A stretch of DNA of 64,000 nucleotides from Colias croceus (Eukaryota; Arthropoda; Insecta; Lepidoptera; Pieridae). The notes below the pieces were generated by a model. That model saw only the letters and a list, made by a program, of their open reading frames with translations, ran no database searches and was not told where the DNA came from. Both the position numbers and the translations under genes were made by a program. This document shows, in pieces, positions 13,901-29,690 of the stretch. Every line of letters begins with the position of its first letter. The stretch's first letter is position 1. The stretch is from contig NC_059542.1 in NCBI RefSeq assembly GCF_905220415.1, forward strand, positions 7,750,001 through 7,814,000, given 5' to 3'.

Positions 13901-16900
13901 TTCGGGGAAATATATGTGGATATTCGATATGAAGATGCAGGTACAGTGAAATGCGACGTACCTACAATATCACTTCACACATTCTCTATCACATTGTACA
14001 GTAATCTGAGACCCTCGTTCATCATTTATCGAGGATCTGGAATTTGGTTACGTTGAATATAGTTTCAATAGAGTTGTTTCGGTGGGAGATTACGTTATCT
14101 ATACCCTCAAATAATCTACGCAGTTACGTATCAAATTGAATTGTTTATACAAAGGTTTGATCATTGATGCAATGGTAGATATAAATTTATAATAAGTAGA
14201 TATTCTTAGAATTTTATAAATTAACTTTCGAAAACAAAAAATTATTTGCTTATTAAATGTTTATTTTCATAAATTAATGTCTATTATAGGTAGATAATTA
14301 TTTATCTTACACAATCTATCATAGTTTGATACGAGTGACTTTCGGTTCGTTTATTTATTGTTGTAAGTATATAATTGCCGCTACAAATACGAAAGAGATT
14401 GAGTACAGTACAAAAACTTTTTATTACAAAATACCAATGGTCCCTAAATAGTTTGTGAAGGAGGAAATACTTTCATCAAAGCTAGAACTAAGAAAGTGTG
14501 CCAAAACTAATGTAACAAGATTTCGCGATCACGGTCCACATTCTTGAGGTAAATAAAAATGTTGGGATCGAAAACGGTCAAATCCCTGGCAAGACTTCTT
14601 CATGTCGATGACACCGACGTTTCTTTGATCAGGACATACTTTGTTTTCGGCTTCCCTGTTTTATAAGATTGACTCAAAACTTCTGAACATTACCTAATAC
14701 CCATACACAAAAGGTATAAACGTAAAACAATTGTCTCTGTAAATTTTACCTCTGAAGCAATATTTTTAACGTCATTTCTTAAATGCCTAATGGAAAAAAA
14801 ATATCAAACAAAATTTTCTTTTACGTTAAGCGTCAAACATTTTATGTCCTTTAATTTTAGTGTGAGTCTTCAGTGTATTATTTTCTTCTCATATAATGCG
14901 AAACATTTTTTAAATTGAGCCATAAAGCGAAGTCTTACGGAGGAACCTGGCTAACGGAGGAGGGAATTTAATAAAGTTACGTGTATTTTATCATGAATTA
15001 TTCCGCGAAGTATGTTTTGTATTTTTAAAAATTAATACCGGATGAAACACGATAATATTGTGTAAATCTTTTTAAGACTGTTCATATTCTATATTGAACT
15101 TCTTTTGAATTTTATTTTTAGACTAATTTTATAAAATTATACTAATTTGTTGAAATAATGAGACGTAATCGTGTAATATGAAGATACCTAGTAAATAATC
15201 TCTTTGGTATAATATTATACCTTCTGGATTATTTCTTACTATATAAAGATAAACTAATTTATTTGCACTGTATCTACGTACCTAGGTAAAATTTTAAAAC
15301 ATACAAATAATATACTGTCAACTATAATTTTTCTATTACTTCAAAAATAATGTAAGCAGTCTAAAAACACGGTAAACAAAATAACGTTTAAAATGGTAAA
15401 CGTATATCGAATTGGCCTCATTCCATTACTGATCAGGTCGTTACTTTCAATGCGTTTGTTGGTATATTAATCCTATGCATACGGTCGTATCCTACCTTAA
15501 TCTCATCAATTCGAGGCACGTCGGATGTTTATTAACATATCGACCATAAACCGCGATTTTTTCCATGTACCTATCTACGTAGAGACGGCTTTTCAGCGTT
15601 ACTTTTTTGCTTTTACTTTATGCAATCCGGTTTGTCGTTTTTCAAAAGCAAAAAATGATTTAGAACACACGGAATAGTCATTTTTTTTGTTATGATGTAC
15701 GAATATTACATGTATTTTGGGTGTTATCATTTAACGTTCTATATTTTTTCAAATATACCAATAAATATTAAGTAGGTATACTTTAATATGATAGATAATA
15801 TGTGGTAAGAAGAGTAAATTGTGTTCGCATCGCATATTAAAAACACATAAACAAAATACAAATAGAGATGTTAATGTGTATTATACAGCATAGGTCTATA
15901 AAACTTATCAACTCATTATCACCAAGATTAACTCACTAAAAGATGTTAAACGAAAACGATGAATAAATAGCAAAGGAATGAAGACGTAAATAAAAATAAG
16001 CAGACCGATCTCCCGGTATGAATAACGTAGCGATGTGATTTCAATGTTTATATAAAGAGTGTTTGTTTAGCACACGGAGGTATTCGAAGACTGGATTCCC
16101 AGCGAATCGATGTGCTAGTCCTCTTTCATATCTGCAAATACGAGGAAATGAAAATAAATAGAAATATACACGCAGCTTCACACAAAGTGAAATAAAGCTG
16201 CCCCAACAAAGCGGAAGAGGGGACAAAAGATTAATTGAAAATCGATACGAGGACAGCGATAAATAAATAAATAACAGCTCACCTCTAATCTATCAAAACA
16301 GGTTTGCGAATATACGTTTTTGTTAGTCATCGCACTGATAACTGCGAATTATTGACATTCTACTTATTTCGCGCTGAGTCTCGCTCATCCTTTGATGGAA
16401 CATGAATCTGCTTAAAAATGAGCATTCTCGTCCACAGAGTATCGGTTACATTTCCATTCACAATACGAGCAAACGAGATTTGATAAATGAATCGTGAAAC
16501 CAATTAAATCGATATTATGTTACGGAAATGCAGAACAATAGTCGGTGGTATATTCGAAAGCCATTAGCGAAGTAGCTTCAATTATTCGACAATTAATGAT
16601 TTTATGATAAAAATCTATGCTCGGAATTTAATAACTCCCTCCCGATACGGATATATTTTTTGAATAAAATGGATTTTAATTCCTAGCTCGCATTCTTTAG
16701 CTTCCATTTTAAATTTCCATTAACAACGTTACACAACAAAACCATATTTAAATATGGGTTTTAAAAATATTGCATCGTTATTTCAATATTTCTGTAGGTA
16801 TATTTTTTATTACACATTTTATGTATAGATTAAATTGTTTTGGATATGAATGAATAAATGTATTCAAATAACTTTGAGTAAATATGCTGTTAAATATTTT

Positions 16901-19900
16901 AGAATATTGTTGTAGAAAGGAATGGAGAACAATTGACACGAAGCGCGAATTTTAATTAGCTGTAATCTGATACAAAACCACTGAAAAGGATACAATCAAG
17001 GGTGCAAGACGGGTACTAAATCAAAACAAACTTTGGACGGGATCCCTTTTACTAACTTTCTAAATAACGGAGCACAATCTTTTTCATTAAAAATCTCCAT
17101 GAGCTTGATTATTAGGGAAGTAAAACGCCTCCGGAGAGCCGCGAGTTTAGCGAATACTCGATTTCCGCGAGGTCAAACTTGGAAATGTTAACAGATAATT
17201 ACTCACAAGTTTGAGCTAGCACGAGACATTTAGCAGATGCTTTATTCGGGAGAGCGCGGCCGCGAGCGCTCTCTGAATGATAATGAGCTCCATGTGCACG
17301 GAATTATATCCCTTTATGCAAAGACATAGGCTTTGATTTCGCGTGGATTACACTTACGGTTGGGTCGAAGGGGTTGGCCCGTTAACACGTTGGGATTCGT
17401 GTCCAAAGTTAATTAGATTAGGTCTCAACAATCGCAAAATATTAGAAAAACAATTTTCATAACGTATTCCATTTGTTCATTTCGTTGCACTTAATTGGAA
17501 AGCGCTGGATTTAACAATACATACATCCAATAAAAGGTCAAAGTTTCATTACAATGAATTGCCAAACAAATATTCTAAAATTATACGTACCCTTTATTTT
17601 GAGCAACAAATTTGTTTTCATTTTGTCATATATGTTACATTTAGTTAATTTAAATTTATCAATATAATTAAGATACCATAGGTATTTACAAAAATACCCC
17701 AAAGGTACTTATAATTGATTTAAAGACCGAAAAAACGCGGATTCTTAAAGACAATTGCAATAAATGATCGCTCTATTTCCACATCAAAACAAATCTACAT
17801 TTCAACCGAACAATTTATATTTTAGAAACAATCTCAGTAAAATTAGCCCGAGATTGTCCATTCGAGTATGTCTGCTTCATCGCTAAGATACAAGCAATTT
17901 ACATGAGTTGTTACCATCATACATCCTTCCGTGCGTCACAGCCCAATTAATTTTATACGGAAACGGATATATGAGCAAGGAGCAAATGACTCTATCACAC
18001 GTATTACGTACGTATACTATATAATGAATAATATTAGCCGCAGAATTGCTTTTTTGCACAAATATTAAAGATTTTAGAAGCTTCAAGCTATAGGTGAATA
18101 TTTGGTTTACCCAGTATAATAATTAAAGCAAGTTTTTTGCTAATAGAAAGTGTAATCCATATTATTATAAATGGGAAAATATCTCCGTCTGTATTTTAGT
18201 TATTTGGCGTAATGATAATTATTTAATACCTCTCGTAATCCGATTAATATGCGTTAAAAATTCACACAACCAGAAAGAGTTTTCGCGTCTTAATTTGGAA
18301 TTGACGCCGAAAGTTCTTCCAAATCAATGTCATGCATACTTCCAAATAAAACAATCGCTGAGTTTGTTCAGTATTTGTTCTGTTCATACATACTGTATGT
18401 GAGTGTATAAGGTTGATTAATTCAGTAGGCAGCGGAAGGGCATGAGGTCGCTGCATTGGTTGCATTATGCAGTGATTCCACATGCGCTGCATACAAAGAT
18501 GACTGATTACGTAATAATTTGCCGTTAGTTTACAAGACATCGGTATCAGATATAGCATGTGGTAATACAAGTAAGATGTTTGCCACAGTTTGAAATTCGT
18601 TTTCAGAGCATTTTAAATTCGAAATACAAAATGCTATACACATTATATGAAAATAAGTTAAGAAAAAAGACACACTTGTCAGAAATGAAACTTCATTGGC
18701 AATATTCTAAGATAGGACGATATTGCCATGATACGACCATAAAATTTTACTCTCAGCCCGCCTAAAGAAGTTTTACTTCAATATTTGTAAATTTTCAGGT
18801 GTAATTACTTATCAACTTAGATAATATTTTCATATATTTGAAGGAAGAATGTAATAAAATGCAAAAGACAACATTGTTTACGGATGCTTAATGTACAAAT
18901 ATCGGGTTACACGTCTGCGCATTTATTGGAATCCAGTTTACATCGCTGCTAATTGATTTTTAATTAATTTACATGATCTTTTCCTTAAGAAATTGTAAAA
19001 CAATTATTTTCATTCACAATAAATGCTTTACAGTGAGCATTCCAACCAATCACTGGTGAAAAGGAATCACCAAATCCGCTTAACATTTCCAGGAAATATC
19101 TCTTAACATAGACCTACTTAAATATTAAAACGAAATTGGAATTTCCTGCATTATTCTCACAAATAAAATAGTATTTTCTTGACTCCAGTTTCCACATCTA
19201 ATAGATATATTAAATCTAATTGCCACTACGCACGGCTCGCGCCTCTGTTCAGTATCAAAATGCGGCTTCCCACATTACAACTACTTTTAAAACATAATAA
19301 GAGCACAAAAAGAGAACGCCTGGTATTTTTCACTCGGCAAAAGCTTTAGTAGTAAATCACGAGCCACTCGCAACGCTTATAGGAACGAGGTTTATTTTAA
19401 AATGTAAACTTTTCAGCAATAATACAACAGTTTAGTGTTAGTAAATCAATAAATGTCTATGATAATGGTAGTTTTTGATGGGTCGTTGCCAAACAATGCG
19501 GTTGCACTTGTTTAATATTATTGAAGGACTTTTAAGTCGTCTGTGCTTTTGTGAAATGTGTTTCACATGTGATTTGGTCATTTGGATGATCCGTCTTTAA
19601 AGAAGAAGTTCCTACTAGTATAACAGGTTTTTTTGTGTTGCTCATATGTTTTCTTTACATTCGGCCTTGATTTTTATTATTGGTAAAATATTCAAATAGG
19701 GTGAAGTAATGTTTCTTATTCTAATGTTTCCTAATTTTGTCAAGTCGCTTTAGAAAACCCTATTGAATTTCTTATCGAATAAAGCTTTCCTTTATTCGAA
19801 AGTCTAATTAGCTAACTTAATACAAAGTTGGTTATTATAATCTATTAAATCGAGTAAAGCTTTCAAAATTCATCATAACAATTTAACTCTTTGTTAAGCT

Positions 19901-22900
19901 GCAAATAGTTACTAAAACTTCCGCCAAGAAATAACATTATGGACATTAAATTTTAATTTGCTTACTCACGACAACCTCTGCCTTTTGTTACTTATAAACT
20001 TTAAATAGTGAGGGAGAATATGCGGCTTTTATCTGCTCGCTTTTGTCATATCTTGTACAAGTTACATTTTCTTTGAAGTTAGTGCGTCATATCTGCATTA
20101 AATCTTTTGCCTTATTCAAACAGTTTACATTAAAATAAACTAAACTTCTTGCACGTATTTCCGAGCTTATTACGTCCATTGTTACATTTTATTTCCATCA
20201 TTTAACAGCGATAGATAATGATGATTTTCAAAATCATTATTCACGCACGGATTCGCAAAATGCAATTTACAATAAATTACGTTGATATTAATAAGTAGGT
20301 AGGTTAAGGGTTGGAAATAATGGCGGGACCATTCATCGTCAGATAAATTGCGAGTGGAGACAGTGTATTGAGATTACGTGCTCCAATATCCGGAATAAGT
20401 CCTCTTTGATTCATTCCTTGATAAATCGCTAAACTGGTCGGACTGGACGACTGTCGCTTGACAGCGTGCGTGAAAAACTTTTGGACCCATGACGTGATAT
20501 TATAAACACGTTCTTGAGGATTCGCTAACAGTGAAGAGAAAATTGTCGCAATTTGTGGACAAACTTGCCCGAAAAGAGTCGTGAATAAAACAACACGTCA
20601 TTGTTCCGGGAACACTAACGTACGATTAACAACGCAACTGACTGTCTTTTAACTTCCTATTCCGGATTTTAACATGATTCAAATAATAATGCTTGATTCT
20701 AAATAAATTTTAGAATGTACGTTGTTCATATTTATTACGTCTTGTTCAAGATTCTTGTATAGTGTACAATAAACTCTCAGCCAATAATAAACAATTCAAA
20801 TTTTCGCAGAGCATATTATTTCTAAGAATTAGGACAAGGAAAAAGAATGTTAAAACGAAATTCTGAGCTATTTGATAGAAATCTTAAGGCTTTCTAGTTT
20901 TATAAGTTTGTAATAGATCACAATTTCGGTCTCTCGATAAATCCTAACACTTAGTCGTTACATGTGAAATTTACGAGTTTCTCTCAGGAATCTTCTTAAT
21001 AATTTTGTAAGCGAATGTTCGTATATTACGGAGTAAAGTGGGGATCAAAGAAATTATTTTTGCAATTTTCTTAACCAAATTTTCATGTATTTTGTACCTA
21101 TATTATGATCGCTAATTCTTACCTATAATATGTTCTTTCTCAGTGACATAGTAGAGACGAGATACCGTAGGTGGTATGTTTCATTTTTGTTTAAGTATAT
21201 CTTTTAGAAGTGATAAATAATAAATAATGAAACCTGAAGAAGACGCTCTTGAATGTATTATGTATTATATGTAGTTGAATGAATTTCTTTTATATTTTTT
21301 GTACACTTACTTACATATACAATGTTCGTAAATGATATAATGTGATATGTGTAACCATGCAGTTAATAAAATTATATTTTAACTTTTAACTTCTAAAGTA
21401 GGTAGTTAATTTAATTTTCGTTTTATTTATATCAATATTATCCAAAATGAGGTTAAAGTCACAAATCCCAACCAAAACTAATAAAAAATTATATTTATTT
21501 GCCAAAAAAAGGTTAAATTGAACTCATTGAGCCCCAAGCGGCCCGATCGGTCCACGACACATAATAGGTAGATTTTCTAAAATTTATTGTGTCTGTGATT
21601 CCGGGGTCTGAGTTATTAAAGATCTTCTACAATGCGGTAATAATAATTATTAATTATTGAAATAATTTCAGTATGTAATCAATTATCTCGCCACTGAAAG
21701 CAATAAAAAGGTGAATGTCTTGATTCACAACAAAGCCCGATCAATTGTTGAAGCAAACAATATTGGGCGTTGAAGGATCAAATTAACATTCCTCAGTCGA
21801 TTTAACAGATTAACGCCAATCTCGCTAACGCAGGTATTCTACGAACGCGACCGAACTGCAAAACTGGGAGCAGACCTTAACACTTAATCCTCACTAAACT
21901 ATTACACTACATAAATTTATTCAGTACAGATCGCTAATACATCAGATAAACTTCGTCTTCAACAATGTGAGATAAGACACGGAATGCGGACGAATATCGA
22001 CCTTATTGCTATCGAGCAAAGTTAAGGTATATAGTGTCGGTGGGTCGGAGGAAAACTTTAACTGTCAGGCTCATTACTAAGTTGACTGGTACTTACCGCG
22101 GATCGCAAACTGTGCTTTGATCTTTATAGCGGCTAATTAATTGAACTAGCAAAGATTAAACCACTGTATTGACAGGTGACGATGTACACGAACTTATAAT
22201 GTAATTAAGGCGTGTGTAATTATCACTTTGTTTCGGTGATACAATTAAGTTTGTTTGTACCGAAAGCTTTTAGCAATTGTAGAATTTAAAATTCATACTC
22301 GCTATTGTGTTTTACAGTTAACTACTTTACGCCTAGATTTTGCCTGTGCTTAGCCAAAAATATTTTAGCTTTCCACCGGTAAAATAAAAATCCTATAAGA
22401 AGTTTTTTTAAGTTTATTCAACCAAACAACCAAAACAAATCAAATCTTTTCACTTCAAATTAATATTAGTAGAGATTTCTAAAATAATATGAAACTATTT
22501 ACTCGGAATACCTGGCCTAATCAGATATTAATAGTCTCCACCGTACCGTTATGTTAGCATTGGATAAAAATAGTATAGTAATAATAAACCTGGTCTAAAA
22601 TAAACATAGCGTCCGTTTTGATGTTTTTTTTTTATTATAATCATATCTTTATATATTTTGTATTAAAATACATTATATAATAAGCGAGAATAATGTAAAT
22701 ATAATTACTGTTTCACTCTATATAGAATCTAATATCAGGCTGGTCAGATTAATATGAAAATGTTCGAGTGTTTTTATCACCAGTGTAAACTGCAGTTCGC
22801 ATTCGTTGTAGTTTTTAGGATCAACAGTCGTAAATATTTTGTATTATGCCAGCCCATATAAATGTAAATAGGCAATAAAAATATGTTTTTATGAAATTAC

Positions 22901-25900
22901 ACAAAAGCGCATTGCTACGAACATTTCATAATGGGCAATATTTTCAGTCAGGTGTTCGGAGAGTGCGCGTAAAACCAACGGGACATTTTAAAATTTTAAA
23001 CATATAATATGTTCTACGCACTATTTTGTATACAGCATTAGCTCTGCGGCTGTAAATATCTGTTAATATTAGTCTGCGTTAAAGCGATTATGTTCAAATT
23101 AATTAAGTTTATCGCTAACCCGTGTCATTCGATAGGCAATTAACGATTCTAAAACGTAACCGTGTAACGTCCGCGAGGGCCTGTTCGTCCCGCCGTATTC
23201 TATTACCTAACCAAACAATTGGGAAATGCCGATAAGTAAATGCTAGTTTGGCAAATCCGCCCTTAAAAGATACGGCGGCGATTAGACATTATACTATCAT
23301 CTTTATTGGCGGCTTAGAATTGGACCTATGTAAATATTTAGAAATGTTTTTTTACTCTTGATAGATGCGATTTTTAAGTTTGTGTAGATGATTAATTTAA
23401 CACATTTAGTTAGGAACCTAATTAAATAATTATATATAGAAACACAACATGTAACTGGTCAGCAGTATGCTAAATTCGAGTAACTCGTTCCACCTTGTGC
23501 AACTCGAGCTTACGAATGTTTGCACGAAGCTTTGCTACTAATGCTTAAACTCCGATCTTATATCACGATATTCCTTACTGAACATCTCCGGTGTATTCGT
23601 ATTTGATAGAGTTGGGTATCTGCTATTATTATGTTGTTTCGAGTAACAAAATTATTATGAGGAAAACACAAACGCAAATTAGGAAACTTTTATGAAACGT
23701 TAAATCTCCTTCTCCTCTATATTTTAATTAAAACTTAAAAGCTCAATCTTATTCATATAAAAGTAACAAACCTCCGAATTCCAAATTAATTACCAAAGTA
23801 CTATTGCTCATATACTCAGAAAATCAATATATTCCAAAAGTGTGGCAAAAATTGTAGGTCCTATAAAATTTCAATTGACTCCATAAAACGTGGGGCGTTG
23901 AATTATATCCTAAACCTTCACTCGAGTTTCAGGCCCATTTAAGAGCTGATAATGATGTCGTGGTTATAACTCATAACTCAGATGGAAATTAAACCCAGAA
24001 TCTTGGTCGTGTCAAGATAATAATCGACCGTCATGCTACTGTTATGCAGACAGTGCAAAAATTTTTCGACGGTTACTATATTATTCGTTGATAATATGTA
24101 TTATATAAATATAGGTACCTTAAAGTTTTTTCATTGGATTTTTATTAACATCAACATTCAACACCCTTAAGTGACCATAAATTAATTATATCAACTATTG
24201 AATATAATAAAGTAACAGCTACCATTTTTAAACATTTTTGTAATTGTCTATGGTCACTCATTGTTAAAAAGTTGGTGGTGATGGTAGCATAATGATTTTT
24301 ATATGTAATTTCAACAAACTTCTGTGTCAAGGACGTAAACATAGTTAAATACAATAACAGCTATCTAAAGTAAAATCAATATGTTTTATGTTTCGGAGGT
24401 TATCGCTTCACTTTATCGAATCATGCAGTGACAAGCTTTCGAGTTGATCCCGATAACACACCTGATTAGAGATAATGGTTTAATGTCAACAAAACTACAA
24501 AAAAATCTTTGTTTTTTCAAATTGTTTTATTTGATTGAAAATTAGCTTAAATCAACAATAAACCTATATTAGAATAAATAAATATTATGTACTGAAATAG
24601 TTTGAGAATATCACATGTATTGATAAGATGCGTCAATACCAAAAAGAAAACCTTTGAAATATCTGTATAGTAAGTAGATACGCAAAAAATAAACCTTAAA
24701 AAGCTGTTTTTATAAAAATAAAATTTAACCGAAACTACCCCTTTCATTATTGTGACCTTTCTCCAATTCACAATTTTCCTCAAGATTATTACTTAACTTT
24801 TTAAATATTATATTTTAAATAAGCATTGTCTTTATAACAGAAGGCTACATCTCAATATCAGTCCCAAACCGTAAAAAAACCCATTGAAACAACACATTTT
24901 TGTAACCATAACCATATACGAACGTTAAAAATACACGGTAGAAAAACAATTGCAGAAACAGCAGCGTCACGGGCGGTAATCGACACCTGTGACAATTAAT
25001 GCCCGCTGCACGCACCACTTTCATTACACTACAGTTTGTATTCCGATACATATCTTTATTGTAAGCTTTGCTTTATGTTTTTATTCACTGAAACATTGCA
25101 ATATTTCAGCCATCGATAGGTTTGTGTCTTTGTTAATTACGCGGGCTGTTGCCAATTGTTTATTTAAACATCAAATACTTAGGTTTTGGGAATAAAAATT
25201 AAAATGCACTACTTGTACTTACAAGTTTCCTCAATTTAAATATTGTAAATATAATAGAGGTTGATATTGACGTTTTAATAACCATTGAGATGTGATAAAA
25301 AAGAAATAAAGAAAAAATATATATTTATACATGTAGGTAATAATGTAATAAAATTTAACAATCGTATCTCTGTGAAAATAACATTTAACAATCGTAGTGA
25401 CCTAATTTTTAACCATTACCTAATTTTCACTGAAATCGGCGTAAAATAAGCGACAGTATAAGAAACGATGATTAAGCTATTTTAGTATACTAAATATGAA
25501 CGGCTAAGCAGTTGTAAAACTTTTAGGATACTTCTCGAATTTCCCTTGTTCACGTAACCTCTTAATTGTGACCCCATTTTTTATTCGTGCTAAATTTCAG
25601 TTTAATCAGACGGACGGTCACGGAAATATCTTATAGCGACGAGGCGCGGGAAAAGCTTTAATATAAGATTGTTGGAAGGAAAAAGAAAGAAATTGTCATG
25701 GCAGTAATAACCTGTAAACGTTCAACTGAAAACGTTTTATTTAAAATTGTCCCGTTAAGTAATGCAAGGTATTAAAGTAGTTGGCTTAAATTGTAGCGAC
25801 GGAAATATTCAAATGGATCACGGATTTTGTTGTATCGAAATAAAGTATGATAACTTTTGATATTGCGATTACACTTTGAATCCATTGATAATTATAATAA

Positions 25901-28900
25901 TTATTGTTTTTATGAGCTATTTTTAGAACTATTATCATTAAGTTCCAATAATAATCGTCCGTTTTGTAACATTTAGCCATTAAAATAATCTGGAAAATAT
26001 CCACAAAATGCCCTTTTTATGTCACTATTATACCCCAGACACGTTTTTATTTGTATAAATCAAAATAACAACAAAACAACGCTGTATCTCGGAGCGTTAT
26101 CAATAAATCTTATCGACTTCTCCCCAGTTAGCAGATAGCAGATAAAAAGTTCATTCCGCACTTTCGATTACACAGGAGTGTGAACTTCCCCTTTACCCCT
26201 ATTTAAGGGAACAAATTCGAGCTCCCTCTATTTAAACAGTTAAATACATATGTATGTAATTTACGTCAAGTGCGGTTTACACATGAACATAATATGTTGA
26301 ATTGGATGAGAAAACAATATAAATCTCGGCCACGCGGAGGGTTTTGCAGCTGATTTGTTTAACTCCGTCGGGAATCGTTAGACAAATGTGTTGTAACTAG
26401 CAGGCCGTTGTCTATTAGTTTGTAGTTCGTATAAATGGAAGGTACGAGTGCCAACCCGGATCACCGGATTAAATAAAAATCAGCTGTTTTGTTTTTAGGT
26501 TTATTCATGAGCACCGAAAATAAGTAAGTACCAACCTACCTTTTGTTGTTTAGAACAGATCAGATACTTAAGAGATTCCAAAGCCTATACACATGTGCTG
26601 AAAAAATTCAACTAAGAGCCGATTTAAATTCAACGAGGCATCAGGATCACGACGCGAACGCATATAAAAGCTAAAAAGCTTAACTTACTTAGCTGCGAAA
26701 TACAAAGTCGATAGCCGGAAGCCCTGTAGGCATGGTTGAGCCCGTCCCCAACATTGTCATCATTTAAGCCTTACATTAGTGAAACTTGCGCAGTTTGTGC
26801 CGCCACCTGGGCCCGCAACACACTATTATGGATATTTTATACTGAATAAAGTGGAACACTTTAAATCGCGCCGGTCACGAGTTTCACTATTCAGCTTCGA
26901 TGTTTGCTCTTTCATTACTAAAATGGCATTTTAAATGAATCAATGAGGCTATTGGATTGTTATCTTTATTATGGCCGTTTCATTTAATAAGCTCACAGCT
27001 TGTTTCGCAGGTATATTCCGTTATTGTTTCATTTATAATTGTGAGTTAAAACATTCATAATTTTGCCCTCGTTGTGGTGGTGAGGGGTATTATGGTAAAT
27101 TCTAATGAAACATTAATTGAGCGTGTATTCGTTAAATTTAAAATAAGCCTTGTTGAATGTGAAGACATTAGGCCAAACAGGGCTCCGATACTCACCTAGG
27201 AGCGACGAGCTTTCTAAAAGCCTTTCTGTTTGTTCAACCCGTTTCAGCTCGCGCGTATAATCATCATGACAAGAGACTGCCATTCAAATGTATGCGATAC
27301 GTACTATTTGGTCCACGAAAACAATTCAAACGACACGATGTAGCTTAATGAATATAAAGACGTACCTAAGTACATCATATGCCTATATCGTAGGATTACG
27401 TGGTTTTAAACATGTATAGATTGTCCAATGTATAATTGCGGAATCATATTTTTCTATACAAGTGTAATTAATTTTACTCACTTTGATGTTGATTAGCAAG
27501 GTCTATAGATTTATTAGCTAGCTATGTGTTACAAATAAATTCAATCTTTAGATTCAATCATTTTATTTCTATTTTATTACCCACAATTCACGTGTCCGCA
27601 TTATTTTAAGATACATACAGAATGTGTTAAAATCAAGTTTGTATGATTTAAAAGTTATCTTTACCTATTCCAGTAAGTATTTAAACTTTTTAATCAAACA
27701 TTGGAAGGCCACGATTCCTGAAAAACAGTAAGCGCTATATTGAAAGTTCCCAATCAATCTAATTGCATTAAACATTTTTGAAATAGAATAATCTTATATA
27801 TTATAAAATGCTTATCCGCAAAAATAATAAACTGGCGTAATAAAAAAATAAAAACCTCTCGGCAAACAAAATACGTATACTGCTACTTACGCAGCGTTGT
27901 AAAAAAATAAACTTGCAAGTTTCTCTAGGAACAGCAACATACCTGTAAATTAAAAGCATCTATGTAAATGTTTATTTTCCTATATTTTAGTGGATTCAGT
28001 AAATCTGTCTGCGCTGTTGTGAATTTAAATTTTACGTATAAAGTGCCGACGTTTGACGCTTCACATCAAGCTGGTTTTGTGTGCCGGGAATTATATATTA
28101 GGATCACGAATTCATTTATTATTCTACGTTCAGCGAAAACATTAGTGATATTAACAAATGTATAAATGAGAAGTGAAATTGAATATTAATATCGGGATGT
28201 GTATTGTTGTCATTGCAGATTTAACATTCCTAAACTCTATGGACTGTCGGCATTTGCTATTTAGATGCAGAAGTGACACAAACAACTGACACAAATAAAG
28301 AAGACAAATGTAGGATTAAATTAAAATGCAAGAGGAAACAGAAGCCAATAAAGAAAGCGTTTGATATTCAATAATTTCCCAAAAAATGGAGCTGGAATAA
28401 CGAACCGCAGCCGTCAATTGCTCGCTGCTTAGTGCTTACTAGTAAGCCTTTCGAGTGCGTAAAACAACGACGCTATCCGGATCATACTGGTATCGAGTGA
28501 CGTCACAGCGCAGGTATGACAATGCATCTCGTATTAAAAAGACATTATACCGATTGGAAATATTGCTTTCGAGCAATTCTGGAAGTATGCTGTTATTAAT
28601 AACGTTGATATTATATAATTTTATCGCTCTTTTAGGAGCTTTATGGAAGCGGTCCTTTTCAAATCGAGTGAAGAAGTTATTTTATTCAGTTTATTTGATT
28701 TTTTCTCTACTAGGTATCATGTTGTAACTGAAAGGGTTGTCGATTTGTTAATATCATTTATTATTCTGTTTACTTATCATATAAAGAAAACTTATTATGA
28801 TAATAATGTGGCATCGGACTAAAAATTAAACAAGAGCCATTCTTCAAAGGTTGAATTTTCATTGTTCTTTGCTTATAATTAGGAATTAACCTTATATTCA

Positions 28901-29480
28901 TAATATACACAAACTGAAAAGCACGATCAAGTACTTCATATTTATTAAAATCATTTAAATCTGGTTTGTGGGAAGGATGGCCACCCATAGTGAAATCGCA
29001 GACAAACCAATGACAGGGTATCATTATGCACATAACATAGAGACGACATTTGCAATTGACTTCCAATGGAAATTGGAAACGCTAGTTTATATTTCGATTA
29101 TAACGTAAAATTCAATGCTATTCAAGGAATAGGTACGTAATTAAAAATAGTTGATAATATGTATAACGGTTGATGATTATTGTTAATATATAGAGCCGAT
29201 GTTATTTGAATGATAACTTCTTTTTTTTATATGTTCCTGGACGAAATCAAATTATGTTATATTTATCTAGATAAGATACAATTATTCATAGTTTAAAAAT
29301 CCGATATTTGTTGACAAAGCTTTTTTCATTATATTTTGAGGTGTCTGCTGAATAGTTTTACGTAATAAATAATAATTCAATGTTTTTTGTTTCAGTACCG
29401 CACTCTCACGGCACCAGATTACACTTTAAATACAGATTAATCACAAGTGTAGTAGTACAAGAAGGTTAAATATAACGAAT
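10955..29480. other. 18.5-kb AT-rich stretch, probable intron
   Basis: No supported coding region, RNA gene or transposon. Features are minor: a 16-nt perfect palindrome CCATATTTAAATATGG at 16742-16757, another, GGTATAATATTATACC, at 15206-15221, and a full CRE-type site TGACGTCA at 28498-28505 just before a donor-like GCAG|GTATGA. Another minus-strand AG|GT junction (ATTTACAG|GTATGT, about 27952) is weaker than the one at 10954. Isolated donor-like sites such as GCG|GTAAGT on the minus strand near 22095 and CTAG|GTGAGT near 27195 lack convincing partner acceptors. ORFs of 60-102 codons here show no family resemblance. Confidence 0.5.
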
Positions 29481-29496
29481 AGTAAATACATCCGAC

Positions 29497-29690
29497 TGAA
29501 TGGGCGAACGAGAAGCGCCGGCGCAGCGAGCATTGCCCTCGCTCCACCCCGCCCCCCGCGTTGCAACGCGACTGACGGCATTCCGCCGCGCTTCCTGACC
29601 GAGGCAAGTGCAAGTACGATGCAAGTACCCCCCCCCCCCCCTCCCTCTCACCGTCGCCGCACCCCACCTCTCGATTCCCGACTAGCTCAC
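29497..29690. other. G+C-rich patch with a C14 run
   Basis: An island of G+C- and CpG-rich sequence stands out in an AT-rich background. It includes a run of 14 C at 29628-29641. Two minus-strand ORFs of 61 and 89 codons overlap in different frames, and their composition (Gly/Arg/Ala-rich) is what CpG-rich non-coding DNA gives. A minus-strand donor-like ACG|GTGAGA lies at about 29652. It could be an alternative promoter or 5'UTR exon. I have no direct evidence for a gene. Confidence 0.3.

Noticed and set aside
27185..27260. Minus-strand exon ending CTAG|GTGAGT at 27195
   Set aside because: Donor is good but no pyrimidine-rich acceptor lies within a reasonable distance upstream.
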